From the NCBI RefSeq assembly GCF_001590795.1, contig NZ_JXDL01000001.1:2034421-2098420 (forward strand): DNA of 64,000 nt, written 5' to 3'. The DNA comes from Bradyrhizobium sp. AT1 (GTDB taxonomy: Bacteria; Pseudomonadota; Alphaproteobacteria; Rhizobiales; Xanthobacteraceae). The notes beneath the pieces are model-generated. The model was not told the origin of the DNA, made no database searches, and saw nothing but the letters and a program-made list of their open reading frames with translations. This document shows, piece by piece, positions 49,499 to 58,623 of this stretch; positions within the stretch are counted from its first letter, which is position 1; every line of letters starts with the position of its first letter. The position numbers were made by a program, and so were the translations under genes.

Positions 49499-52384
49499 AT
49501 GTCACCACCGATCGGTCGCATCTTCTCGTTCGAACATTGGCAGATCGATTGCCAACGGAGAGAGCTGAGGTACGATGGCGTGACGGTGCCGATCGGCAGC
49601 CGCGCGTTCGAAATTCTCGAGACGCTCGTGGGCTCAGCGGGCCTTCTGGTCACCAAGCACGATTTGATCCGAAGCGTCTGGGCCGGCCTGACCGTCGAAG
49701 ACAATACGCTGCAGGTTCATATCTCGGCCGTCCGCAAGGCGCTGGGCGAGGATCGGAATCTGCTCAAGACGATCTCGGGCCGCGGATACACGCTCAGCGG
49801 AGACTGGCGAAGCGGTCACCTGGATCACCCGGTAGCGGCACCGGTGCCCGTCGATATGCCTTTTTCCAACAACCTGCCGAGCGTCCGCGCCTCTCTCATC
49901 GGTCGCGAGGATTGCCTGAGCGAATTGACCGATGTGCTGTCCGCATATCGGGCCACGACGCTCGTCGGCGCCGGCGGCATCGGAAAGACCAAGCTGGCAA
50001 TCGAGCTGGCACGCCGCGTCGCGTCCTCCTTCAACGATTCCGTGGCCCTGGTCGAGCTCGCGCCCCTGCAGGATGCGGCAGGCGCAGCATCCGCAACCGC
50101 CCGCGCGCTCAAGCTCGCCTCGAATGAAAGGCAAGTGACGCCCGCAAGCATTGCACAGGCCATAGGGACGCGCCGCCTGCTTCTTGTTCTGGACAATTGC
50201 GAACATGTCATCGAAGCCGCGGCGCAAATCGCCAGTGCCGTGCTGCGCTACTGCCCGAATGCCGCCGTTCTTGCGACCAGCCGCGAAGGTCTGCGCATCG
50301 AGGGCGAATACATTGCGGCCATCCCGCCGCTGACGGTTCCGCGTGCGGATGCGCATGACGCGGAGTTGCTGCTGCGGGAAAGCGCGGTGGAGCTATTCGT
50401 CGCGCGAACGCGAGCATTGCGCGCGGGCTTCGTTGCGGGCGCCGCCGAGCTTCAGAAGATCGCCGCCATCTGTCGTCGTCTCGACGGAATTCCGCTCGCA
50501 CTGGAATTCGCCGCGGCCCGGGCCGCCAATCTCGGGGTCGACACCGTGCTGCTCCGCCTGGACAAGCGCTTCGAGCTCCTGAACGGCGGCCGCCGCGATC
50601 AGTTGCCGCGACATCAGACACTGCGGGCGACACTGGACTGGAGTTACGATCTCTTGGCGCCGGCAGAGCAGAGCCTGCTTTGCCGGCTCGCGATGTTTCC
50701 GGCCGGCTTCACACTCGATGCGGCGATCGCGATGATGGAGGATACCCTGTCTCGCTCGGACGTGATCGAAACCCTGTTCAATCTGGCTGGAAAATCGCTA
50801 GTGTCGCTGGACCCCTCTTTCGAGGGACGATGGCGTCTCCTGGAGAGCACCCGCGCGTATGCGCTGGAGAAGCTGGAAAACGCAGGTCTCGTCAATGAGG
50901 TCGCCAGGCGGCAGGCCGGTTTTCTCAGGCATGTCATCGCGCCGCTCGGCGACAGCTCTCCTGCCCCCGACGACATCTCCCGGTTCGGGCAGGAGATCGG
51001 AAACGTACATGCAGCGCTCGATTGGGCGTTCTCGCCCAATGGCGATACGGCGCTTGGGATCGAGCTGACGGCGGGCTTCGTTCCGGTCTGGATGCAGCTA
51101 TTGTCCTTCGTGGAATGCTCGACGCGGATCGAGCGTGCGCTTGCACATTTCAGCGCCGAGTTCACCTGCGTTCCAAAGCTCAAGGCACAGCTCTATGTTG
51201 CGATGGGATTTGCACTCCTGAACACCACCGGGTCGGCGGACCGCATGAAGGGGGCGCTGAGCATCGGTCTCGCGCTGGCCGAGGAATTGTCCGATCTCGA
51301 GCTTCAGCTCAAGGCGATCTGGACGTTGTGGAGCTACAACCTCAATTCGGGCCAGTACGCCGAGGCCAGGGAGGTTGGCGAACGCTACCTCGAAATCGCA
51401 CTGCGCACCGAAAATCCGGCTAACGAAATCGTCGGCCGTCGCTTGATCGGCGCAGCCACGCATTTCTTCGGCGCGCAGGAGGATGCACGGCGTGATCTGA
51501 CGCTCTCGCTGGACCATGCGGCTCATGGACTGGACGACGGCGCAAGCCAGATGTGGTTTCTGCTCAACCAGAGCGTCCTCGCCAAGGCGATGCTGGCCCG
51601 CGTACTGCTGTTGCAGGGAAAGATCGGCCAGAGCAGGTCTCTCGCCGCCGAGTGTCTGCAGGAGGCCCAGCGCGAGAAGGACAAGCTTGCGGTCGCCTAC
51701 GCACTTCGGAATGCCGTCTGTCCGATTGCGTTGATGACACGTGATCTCGTCGCCGCCGATCAGGCAATATCCTCGCTTCTCGAGCTCGTCACCCGCGAGG
51801 GGATTGCATTTTGGACCAGCTGGACGTCCTGCCTGAAGGGACAATTGCTGATTCAGCAAGGCAAGCATGGCGACGGAATTGCGCTGCTGCGCAGCGGGCT
51901 GAAAGCCCGCACCGAGAACGGATGGCTGATGCGTAATCCGGAATTCCTCGGATCGCTCGCCGAAGGCCTGCTCGCAAGCGGCGAGGCCGCGAAGGCCCTG
52001 GCCGAGGTGGAGGAGGCCCTGTCGATGGCGCGGCAAGGCTCGCAATTGTGGTGCCTTGCCGATCTGCTGAGGATCAAGGCTGAGATTCTCCTGGCCGATG
52101 ACCCGTCCGATCTCTCGCGGGCCGAAGTGCTGCTCGCCGAGGGATTATCCGTGGCCCGAGACCAGCAATGCCGCTTCTACGAGCTGAATGTTGCGGCGGC
52201 GTGGGCAGCGATCATGGCGAAATCCAACCGCCAGCAGTTGGCACTCGATCTCGTCGGCCCCGTCAGCGCCCTGTTCGACCAGGAGATCGACCTCCCCGCG
52301 CTCGCCTTTGCCCGCGCTCTGGCTGAAATGCCGCGCATCTCGTCACACGACGGCGACGGTTCTGCGCCTTGCACCTGCCACTAG
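49499..52384 (+). CDS. Winged-helix STAND ATPase with TPR-like tail (copy 3)
   Basis: Protein of 961 residues, third of the paralogue set. The winged helix is at about 7-105 (GSRAFEILETLVGSAGLLVT; LQVHISAVRKALGEDRNLLK). The Walker A is GAGGIGKT at 157-164, with Ala in place of the usual Pro. Then LLLVLDNCEHVIEA, ATSREGLRIEGEY, CRRLDGIPLALEFAAARA and RHQTLRATLDWSYDLL, followed by a long helical repeat tail (ALAEVEEALSMARQGSQLW; LLAEGLSVARDQQC). It converges on the exported Pro/Ser/Gly-rich gene of RND operon 2 with 20 bases between. Regulatory target unknown; the adjacent RND or exported-protein genes are the obvious candidates. Confidence 0.9.
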   Translation: MSPPIGRIFSFEHWQIDCQRRELRYDGVTVPIGSRAFEILETLVGSAGLLVTKHDLIRSVWAGLTVEDNTLQVHISAVRKALGEDRNLLKTISGRGYTLSGDWRSGHLDHPVAAPVPVDMPFSNNLPSVRASLIGREDCLSELTDVLSAYRATTLVGAGGIGKTKLAIELARRVASSFNDSVALVELAPLQDAAGAASATARALKLASNERQVTPASIAQAIGTRRLLLVLDNCEHVIEAAAQIASAVLRYCPNAAVLATSREGLRIEGEYIAAIPPLTVPRADAHDAELLLRESAVELFVARTRALRAGFVAGAAELQKIAAICRRLDGIPLALEFAAARAANLGVDTVLLRLDKRFELLNGGRRDQLPRHQTLRATLDWSYDLLAPAEQSLLCRLAMFPAGFTLDAAIAMMEDTLSRSDVIETLFNLAGKSLVSLDPSFEGRWRLLESTRAYALEKLENAGLVNEVARRQAGFLRHVIAPLGDSSPAPDDISRFGQEIGNVHAALDWAFSPNGDTALGIELTAGFVPVWMQLLSFVECSTRIERALAHFSAEFTCVPKLKAQLYVAMGFALLNTTGSADRMKGALSIGLALAEELSDLELQLKAIWTLWSYNLNSGQYAEAREVGERYLEIALRTENPANEIVGRRLIGAATHFFGAQEDARRDLTLSLDHAAHGLDDGASQMWFLLNQSVLAKAMLARVLLLQGKIGQSRSLAAECLQEAQREKDKLAVAYALRNAVCPIALMTRDLVAADQAISSLLELVTREGIAFWTSWTSCLKGQLLIQQGKHGDGIALLRSGLKARTENGWLMRNPEFLGSLAEGLLASGEAAKALAEVEEALSMARQGSQLWCLADLLRIKAEILLADDPSDLSRAEVLLAEGLSVARDQQCRFYELNVAAAWAAIMAKSNRQQLALDLVGPVSALFDQEIDLPALAFARALAEMPRISSHDGDGSAPCTCH

Positions 52385-52404
52385 GGGGCGATCCGCGACC
52401 CATC

Positions 52405-53106
52405 TCAGCATCCCGGCGGCAGGACCGGCGATACGCCCGGCGTTGGCGCTGCACCCGTCGCGTTCGCCGGCAACACCGTTGCAGGTGACGCCAGATTCAT
52501 CGAGACCCCCTCCATGCAAGCCGAGCTGTTCGGGCTGGGCACGACGGCGGCATTGGGATCGATACCCGTACCGCCGGCGCCGCTGATGCCGGCCTCGATC
52601 GTGCCGGGCGCAGGGCTTGCCGCGACTTGCGGAATTGAAAGCGGCAGGGACGCGGCGCTCGTCACCTGTCCTCCCGGCGTCGAGCTGCACGCCACCGTCG
52701 CACCTGTGCCCGCCGGCGCCGCTGCGGCGACCGTTCCGATGCCGCTGCTGTTCTGTCCCATCACCGGCAGCAACGGAGCAGCGATGCCCGGTGGTGCAAA
52801 GCCGGTCGACGTTACGCTCGGCGTCGCCGGCACCGGCGTTGGCGATGACGACAGTGGAGCACAGACCACCACCGTCCCCGGCGTCGTCGGATCCGATGCG
52901 AGCGGAACGGGTGCCAAGGTCGTATCCGGGGCACCTGACACGGTCGATGCGGAAAACGGCCCGGGGCTGTTGAGCGGCGAGATCACGATCGCGCCCGGGA
53001 CCGTCGGCAGGCCCATCGCCGTGCTGCCGGTCGCCAGGACCTGCGCTTCGCCCGGAGGACTGCCGAGCAGCAGAGCCAACATCGTCAACAGTGCGATCCG
53101 CATCAT
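52405..53106 (-). CDS. Exported Pro/Ser/Gly-rich low-complexity protein linked to RND operon 2
   Basis: No known family. 233 residues with a signal peptide (about 1-22, ending GEA) and a mature part of Pro, Ser, Ala, Gly and Val with scattered cysteines (VVVCAPLSSSP; VACSSTPGG; SSACMEG; a terminal PGC). ATG at 53106 follows TAGGAATACCGAG and lies 10 bases after the adaptor stop, so it is the last gene of the RND operon. Style and operon position parallel the protein at 24646, although direct sequence similarity is weak beyond composition and phrases such as VPGAIVISPLNSPG versus TPGISPINP. Confidence 0.68.
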   Translation of the reverse strand: MMRIALLTMLALLLGSPPGEAQVLATGSTAMGLPTVPGAIVISPLNSPGPFSASTVSGAPDTTLAPVPLASDPTTPGTVVVCAPLSSSPTPVPATPSVTSTGFAPPGIAAPLLPVMGQNSSGIGTVAAAAPAGTGATVACSSTPGGQVTSAASLPLSIPQVAASPAPGTIEAGISGAGGTGIDPNAAVVPSPNSSACMEGVSMNLASPATVLPANATGAAPTPGVSPVLPPGC

Positions 53107-53116
53107 CTCGGTATTC

Positions 53117-54388
53117 CTAGCTCGTCTCGGTCTTGCGAACGGTGACCTTGCTGCCCTCTGCCAGGTTGACTGCAGGATTGAGCACGACCTGGTCACCGGG
53201 CTGCACGCCCTCGCGCACTTCCACCGTGGTCCCGAAATCCCTGGCGATCGAGACCTGTTGAAAATGAACCGTGCCATTCCGCACGACCACGACATGGAGG
53301 CCTTTCTGATCGAACACGAGCGCGTCGGAAGGAACCGTCATCGATGCCGTCTTGCGCGGGATCGATAATTCGACCGTGCAATAGATGCCCGGACTTAGCA
53401 GGCCGTCGGGATTGGGCACGTCGATCTCGGTCAGCAGCGTCCGGCTCCCCGGCTGCAGGGCCGACGCGATCCGCGTGACCTTGCCCGCGAAAGTCCGCCC
53501 CGGAATCTCCGGGACGCGAATGTCCGCTTCGACGCCCGGGCCGACGCCGAAGGCTTCATCCTGCGGCACGAACACCTGGGTTCGGATCACATCGGAGTGC
53601 ATCATCGTGAACATGAAGGTCGAGCCGGCCTGCACCAGACTGCCGTTGTCCACGTTACGCTGCGTCACCACGCCGTCGAACGGCGCCACCACACGCTGGT
53701 AGGCCTTCTCCTGCTGAAGGACGCGGATCTGTGCTTCCTGCGCAGCTATGTTCGACTGGGCGACACCCACCGCCCCCTGCTGCGCCCGCAGGGTGAGACG
53801 ATCATTATCGCCCTGTTGCGCCGTCAGCCAGCCCTGCTTGACGAGATTGCTGTCGCGCGAATTGGTGACGTCGGCCAGCTCCCGGCTCGCCTGCGCCTGC
53901 TGAAGCGCGGCCTGATCCTGGACGAGCGTCGCCTGCGCCTGCGCGATCTGCTGATCCAGCTCCGGCGCAGTGATTTCCGCGAGGAGATCGCCCTTCTTGA
54001 CCCGATCGCCGATATCGACGTAGCGCTTCTCGATATAGCCGCTGGTCCGCGCGAAGATGTTGGCGGCCTCGAATGCGGTCGTCGTCGCCGGCAGGCTGAC
54101 CTTCATGATCTCGCCGCTAGGCTTGACGGTTGCGACGCGAACGTCGGGAATGTTGGTCCGCGCCTGCTCTGCCACCCTCGCAACGTCGCGGGCGGCCTCG
54201 TAGTGCCGCCACCCACCAATGCCGAGAGCACCCACGAGCACCACGAGCACGCCTCCTCCGAGCAGCGCACCACCGTAACGGCGTCGGGGTGGTCCACCCC
54301 TGCCCGGCAGCTCCACGATCCGGAGGCTCTCCACCCCGGGGCGGTCGCTTGCCTCCTGGTCATCGCTTCTTGCGCGAACATCGCTCAT
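53117..54388 (-). CDS. RND efflux periplasmic adaptor
   Basis: Membrane fusion protein of 423 residues. A cytoplasmic head (1-38) precedes one helix (about 39-61). The lipoyl domain (ARTSGYIEKRYVDIGDRVKK) is interrupted by a helical hairpin (about 130-215), then VVAPFDGVVTQRNVDNGSLV, the beta-barrel and the membrane-proximal domain (DALVFDQKGLHVVVVRNGTV). It starts by ATGA overlap with the permease gene. The longer N-terminus distinguishes it from the adaptor of operon 1. No outer-membrane channel follows. Confidence 0.92.
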   Translation of the reverse strand: MSDVRARSDDQEASDRPGVESLRIVELPGRGGPPRRRYGGALLGGGVLVVLVGALGIGGWRHYEAARDVARVAEQARTNIPDVRVATVKPSGEIMKVSLPATTTAFEAANIFARTSGYIEKRYVDIGDRVKKGDLLAEITAPELDQQIAQAQATLVQDQAALQQAQASRELADVTNSRDSNLVKQGWLTAQQGDNDRLTLRAQQGAVGVAQSNIAAQEAQIRVLQQEKAYQRVVAPFDGVVTQRNVDNGSLVQAGSTFMFTMMHSDVIRTQVFVPQDEAFGVGPGVEADIRVPEIPGRTFAGKVTRIASALQPGSRTLLTEIDVPNPDGLLSPGIYCTVELSIPRKTASMTVPSDALVFDQKGLHVVVVRNGTVHFQQVSIARDFGTTVEVREGVQPGDQVVLNPAVNLAEGSKVTVRKTETS

Positions 54389-57300
54389 TCCGGTTGCTCC
54401 TCGAATACGCCGTGGTGAGGCTTGCCGTCGTTGCCCTTGCGCAGCATGGCGAACAGGTATGGCACGATCAGCAGGGTGGTCGGTGTTGCGAACAGCAGGC
54501 CGCCGATGACCGCCCGCGCGAGCGCTGCGTTCTGCTCTTCGCCGGGCCCGCCGATCGCCATCGGGATCATGCCCACGATCATGGCCGCTGCGGTCATCAG
54601 CACCGGCCGAATTCTCGTCCGGCCCGCGCTCAGCGCTGCCTGGAACGCAGAATGGCCCCTCAATTGCTCGTCGCGGGCGAAGGTCACGAGCAGGATGGAA
54701 TTGGCCGAGGCAACGCCGATCGCCATGATCGCCCCCATCAGCGAGGGCACATTCAAAGTCGTGCCGGTGACGAACAGCATCGTCAGGATGCCGCAGAATG
54801 TCGCCGGCAGCGCCAGGATGACGACGAAGGGATCGCCGAAGTTCTGGTAGTTCACGACCATCAGCAGGTAGACGAGGATGGCCGCGAACAGAAGGCCGGC
54901 TCCGAGATCGCGGAAGGATTGATGCATGCTCTGGATCTGGCCGAGAACCTGAATTGAATTGCCCGGCTGGAGCTGCTTCTGCAGGCTGGACGTCACCTTC
55001 TCGATATCGGCCGCAACACTGCCGAGATCGCGGCCCTGCACGCTCGCATAGACGTCGTACACCGGCTGCACATTGGCCTGGTTCGAATTGGTCGGAACGG
55101 TGCCCCGCTTGAAGGTCGCGACATTGCTGAGCAGGCCGGGCACCGTCTGGCCGCTCGCGGCGAGCGACGCCGAGACTGGCGTGTTGCCGAGGGCGTTCAG
55201 CGAGTTGGCACGATATTCGGGCGTCTGCACCGCCAGGTAATACGGGATACCCGATGCGGGATCCGTCCAGAAATTCGGCGAGACCTGCGCCGACGATGAG
55301 AGGCTGACATTGATGTTGGTCGCGACCGTAGAAGCATTGAGACCGAGTTGCGCGGCGCGGGTGCGGTCGATGTCGGCGTAGAATGCAGGAGCATCGACCT
55401 CCTGCTGCAGGTGCGCGTCGACGACGCCGGGGATCGCGGCAAGGCTCTTCTGCAGCTGCTTGGCGACGGCCAGATTGTTGTTGCCGTAACCGACCGTGCG
55501 CACGTCGATCTGCGCGGGGAGACCGAAGTTCAGGATCTGCGTGACGATATCCGCGGCCTGGAAATAGAAGGTATCTTCCGGGAATGCCGTCGGCAGCACT
55601 TGTCGCAGCTTCTTGACGTAGTCCGCAGTCGGTTTATGCCCGTCCTTCAGCGACACCAGGATGACGCCGTCGTTCACACCGATCGTCGAGCCGTCCGTGA
55701 ATGCGAGATTGTAGGCGCGCGCCGGGAGACCGATATTGTCGACGATCAGCGCCCGGTCGCGCTCCGGGATGACTTCGCGGATCTTGTCCTCGACGGCCTG
55801 GAAAATCGCTTCCGTACGCTCGATGCGGGTGCCGGCGGGCGCGCGAACGTGGAGCTGAATCTGGCCTCCGTCGATCAGGGGATAGAAGTCCCGGCCGACA
55901 TAGACGAACATGGTGGCTCCGAGCATTAGTACCAGCACGGCGACGACCGGGATGATCACCCGATGCCGCAGCAATTTCAGCAGCAGATCGGAATAACCAT
56001 CGCGCAGGCGCTCGAACCCGCGTTCGAAGGCGGCGGAGACGCGCGCGAAAATGTTCGAGGGGCGCGCCCCTTCACCATGACGCCGCTCGCTCTTCAGCAG
56101 CAGACCGATGGTGATCGGCGTCAGCGTCCGCGACAGGCCGTAGGACGCTAGCATCGCAAACACCACGGCAAGGCCAAGCGGCGTGAACAAATATTTGGCC
56201 GGGCCCTCCAGAAACACGACCGAGGTGAACACGCAACTGATCGCAAGCGTCGAGACCAGCGTCGGCACCGCGATCTCGGCCGCCCCGTGCAGGGTCGCGT
56301 CCGGCAGCGGCATGCCCTCCTCGGTCCAGAGCCGGTGCGTATTCTCGATCGTCACGGTCGAATCGTCGACGAGGATGCCGACCGCAAGAGCCAGGCCGCC
56401 GAGCGTCATCGTGTTGAGGGTCTCGCCGAGGAAATACAGGACGATCAGCGAGGACAGCATCGCCAGCGGGATCGAGATCAGGACAACCAGCGTCGATCGC
56501 CACGATCCCAGGAACACCAGGATCATGAGTGCCGTCAGGCCGGCCGCGATCGCCCCCTCGCGCAGCACGCCGTCGACCGAATGAGTGACGAAGATCGACT
56601 GGTCGAACAGCTCGTTGATCTTCATTCCCGCGGGCGCCGACGCGCGGATCGACTTCAGGGCCGCCTTCACGCCATTAACGACGGCGAGCGTCGAGGCATT
56701 GCCGTTCTTGATGACGCTGAGCAGGACGGCGCGATGGCCGTCCTCCCGCACGATGTTTTGCTGGACCTGGGCGCCGTCACGGACCTGGGCGACGTCTTTC
56801 AGGAAAATCGTGGCTCCGTTCGCGAACTTCACCGGGATCATGTTGAGATCCTGGATGGTGGCCGGCGTCGCGTTGGTCCGAACGGTGTACTGCGTGTCGC
56901 CGATCTTGGTCGTTCCGGTCGGCAGCGTCAGATTCTGGGTGTTCACGGCGTTGACGATGTCGAGCGGCGTCAATCCGCGCGACAGCAGCTTGTTCGGATC
57001 GATATCGACCATGATCTGGCGGTACTTGCCGCCGGCAGGCGTGGGCAGGGTCACGCCCGGAACGGGGGCCAGTTGCTGCCGGACCCGGTAGATGCCGAAA
57101 TCGTAGAGCTGCTGCTCGTTCAGGCTGTTCGACTCGAGGCTGAGCTGGAGCACCGGCACGCTCGAGGCATTGAACTGCACGATGATCGGCGGCTGGATGC
57201 CCGGCGGCATCAGCGCGCGGATGGCGTTCGTAGCCGAGACGATCTGCGAGATCGCAAGATCGAGATTGACGTCCGGCTGGAAGTAGATCTTCTGAATCGA

Positions 57301-57567
57301 GAGGCCGTTGAGGGTTTGAGCCTCGATATTCTTGATGCCGCTGACATTGGCGCTGATCGAGTACTGGCTGTAGGTGCTGACACGCTGCTCCATCTCCGGC
57401 GTCGAGAGACCGGTGTAGCTCCAGATGACCGTGACGACCGGGATCTGGATCTCCGGAAAGATGTCCGTCGGCATCGAGCGGATCGCGATGCCGCCGAGGA
57501 ACAGGATCAGCGCCGCAAGCACATAGAATGTGTGCGGAAGCCGCAGCGCGAATCGAACAATTCCCAT
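54385..57567 (-). CDS. RND efflux permease
   Basis: Inner-membrane pump of 1060 residues with 12 helices and two periplasmic loops. The helix 4 proton-relay pair is in AVGILVDDSTVTIENTHRL. The second half has LMGAIMAIGVASANSILLVT, in which the relay Lys/Asn region is altered compared with AcrB. The N-terminus, ALRLPHTFYVLAALILFLGG, and IFPEIQIPVVTVIWSYTG place it in a subgroup separate from the AcrB-like pump of operon 1. Substrate unknown. It lies 80 bases downstream of the rpoH-like gene on the same strand. Confidence 0.93.
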   Translation of the reverse strand: MGIVRFALRLPHTFYVLAALILFLGGIAIRSMPTDIFPEIQIPVVTVIWSYTGLSTPEMEQRVSTYSQYSISANVSGIKNIEAQTLNGLSIQKIYFQPDVNLDLAISQIVSATNAIRALMPPGIQPPIIVQFNASSVPVLQLSLESNSLNEQQLYDFGIYRVRQQLAPVPGVTLPTPAGGKYRQIMVDIDPNKLLSRGLTPLDIVNAVNTQNLTLPTGTTKIGDTQYTVRTNATPATIQDLNMIPVKFANGATIFLKDVAQVRDGAQVQQNIVREDGHRAVLLSVIKNGNASTLAVVNGVKAALKSIRASAPAGMKINELFDQSIFVTHSVDGVLREGAIAAGLTALMILVFLGSWRSTLVVLISIPLAMLSSLIVLYFLGETLNTMTLGGLALAVGILVDDSTVTIENTHRLWTEEGMPLPDATLHGAAEIAVPTLVSTLAISCVFTSVVFLEGPAKYLFTPLGLAVVFAMLASYGLSRTLTPITIGLLLKSERRHGEGARPSNIFARVSAAFERGFERLRDGYSDLLLKLLRHRVIIPVVAVLVLMLGATMFVYVGRDFYPLIDGGQIQLHVRAPAGTRIERTEAIFQAVEDKIREVIPERDRALIVDNIGLPARAYNLAFTDGSTIGVNDGVILVSLKDGHKPTADYVKKLRQVLPTAFPEDTFYFQAADIVTQILNFGLPAQIDVRTVGYGNNNLAVAKQLQKSLAAIPGVVDAHLQQEVDAPAFYADIDRTRAAQLGLNASTVATNINVSLSSSAQVSPNFWTDPASGIPYYLAVQTPEYRANSLNALGNTPVSASLAASGQTVPGLLSNVATFKRGTVPTNSNQANVQPVYDVYASVQGRDLGSVAADIEKVTSSLQKQLQPGNSIQVLGQIQSMHQSFRDLGAGLLFAAILVYLLMVVNYQNFGDPFVVILALPATFCGILTMLFVTGTTLNVPSLMGAIMAIGVASANSILLVTFARDEQLRGHSAFQAALSAGRTRIRPVLMTAAAMIVGMIPMAIGGPGEEQNAALARAVIGGLLFATPTTLLIVPYLFAMLRKGNDGKPHHGVFEEQPE

Positions 57568-57647
57568 GATGGCCTGCCTGGAGCAAATTTATGCGGGATC
57601 GTTGGAGAGGTGAGACGGGGCGGAGCTCCGTTCAAATGAAAAGCAAT

Positions 57648-58571
57648 TCAGTCTCCGCCCGCGACGGAGCCCGACACATCCTCTGCGGCGAACATGACGG
57701 CCCGCCTGACCCTGGCGAAGGTGCGGATCTCGATCTGGCGAACCCGCTCGCTGGAGATGGACAGCTCCCTGGCGAGCTGATCGAGCGTGACGGGGCATTC
57801 CGTCAGCCGCCGCGCTTCGAAGACACGACGGTCCCGCGGCGCCAGCCCATCCAGCGCCGCACGCAAGGCCTTGCTGCGCTGCTCCGTCTGCTCGTGATCG
57901 GCCAGCATCGTCTCCGCGTCGACCGCCCCGTCGACCAACAGGGCCTCAAGCTCGGTTCCGCTATCCTCGTCTCCGACGCGTGCGTTCAATGACAGGTCGC
58001 CATTGAGCCGCGCGTCCATCTCGATCACCTCGCGCGCTGTCACGTCGAGCTTCCCGGCGATCAATTCGGCGATTTCAGGCGTGAGCCCCGCCATCACGCC
58101 GCCGGAGGCTTTTCTGATCTCGCCGCGTAGCTTGAAGAACAGCTTCTTCTGCGCAGCGGTCGTCCCGATCTTGACCAGCGACCAGGACCGCAGGATGTAG
58201 TCGTGGATGCTGGCCTTGATCCACCAGATCGCATAGCTGGAGAACCGCGCGCCGCGACCGGGCTCGAAGCGCGACGCTGCGATCACGAGGCCGAGATTTG
58301 CTTCCGCGATCAGATCGACCAGCGGCAGGCCATATCCCCGGTAACCTCGCGCCAGCCTCGCGGCGAGGCGAAGATGGCTGGTGACGAGCGCATCCGCAGC
58401 GCGCCGGTCCCGCGTTTCCTGCCAGCGGCGCGCCAGTTGCTGCTCCTGCCCCGGCTCGAGCAGATCGAAGCGCCTGATGGTCGCGGAATACGCGGTGAGG
58501 AACGGCGTCGACACCGCTGCAACCGGCACGGCAACAGGATCGCGCCTCACGATTTCATGGCTGGTCTGCAT
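57648..58571 (-). CDS. rpoH: RpoH-family sigma factor
   Basis: Sigma-32-type factor of 307 residues. Region 2 has DLIAEANLGLVIAASRFEPG and FSSYAIWWIKASIHDYILRS; the RpoH box QKKLFFKLR is at 141-149; region 4.2 ends RELSISSERVRQIEIRTFAR. Alphaproteobacteria often carry several RpoH paralogues for heat, oxidative or other stress, and this divergent one sits between a two-component pair and an RND pump on one strand. GGAGTGACAC precedes the ATG. It may direct transcription of the pump downstream; a target promoter was not identified. Confidence 0.92.
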   Translation of the reverse strand: MQTSHEIVRRDPVAVPVAAVSTPFLTAYSATIRRFDLLEPGQEQQLARRWQETRDRRAADALVTSHLRLAARLARGYRGYGLPLVDLIAEANLGLVIAASRFEPGRGARFSSYAIWWIKASIHDYILRSWSLVKIGTTAAQKKLFFKLRGEIRKASGGVMAGLTPEIAELIAGKLDVTAREVIEMDARLNGDLSLNARVGDEDSGTELEALLVDGAVDAETMLADHEQTEQRSKALRAALDGLAPRDRRVFEARRLTECPVTLDQLARELSISSERVRQIEIRTFARVRRAVMFAAEDVSGSVAGGD

Positions 58572-58623
58572 GTGTCACTCCATAAGTCCAGAAATCTGGA
58601 TGATCTCAGCGCGTGTCATGGGC

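Noticed and set aside
41819-52384. STAND proteins as an anti-phage (Avs-type) defence island
   Set aside because: N-termini are winged DNA-binding domains, and there is no nuclease, protease, TIR or membrane effector domain. A regulatory role fits better.
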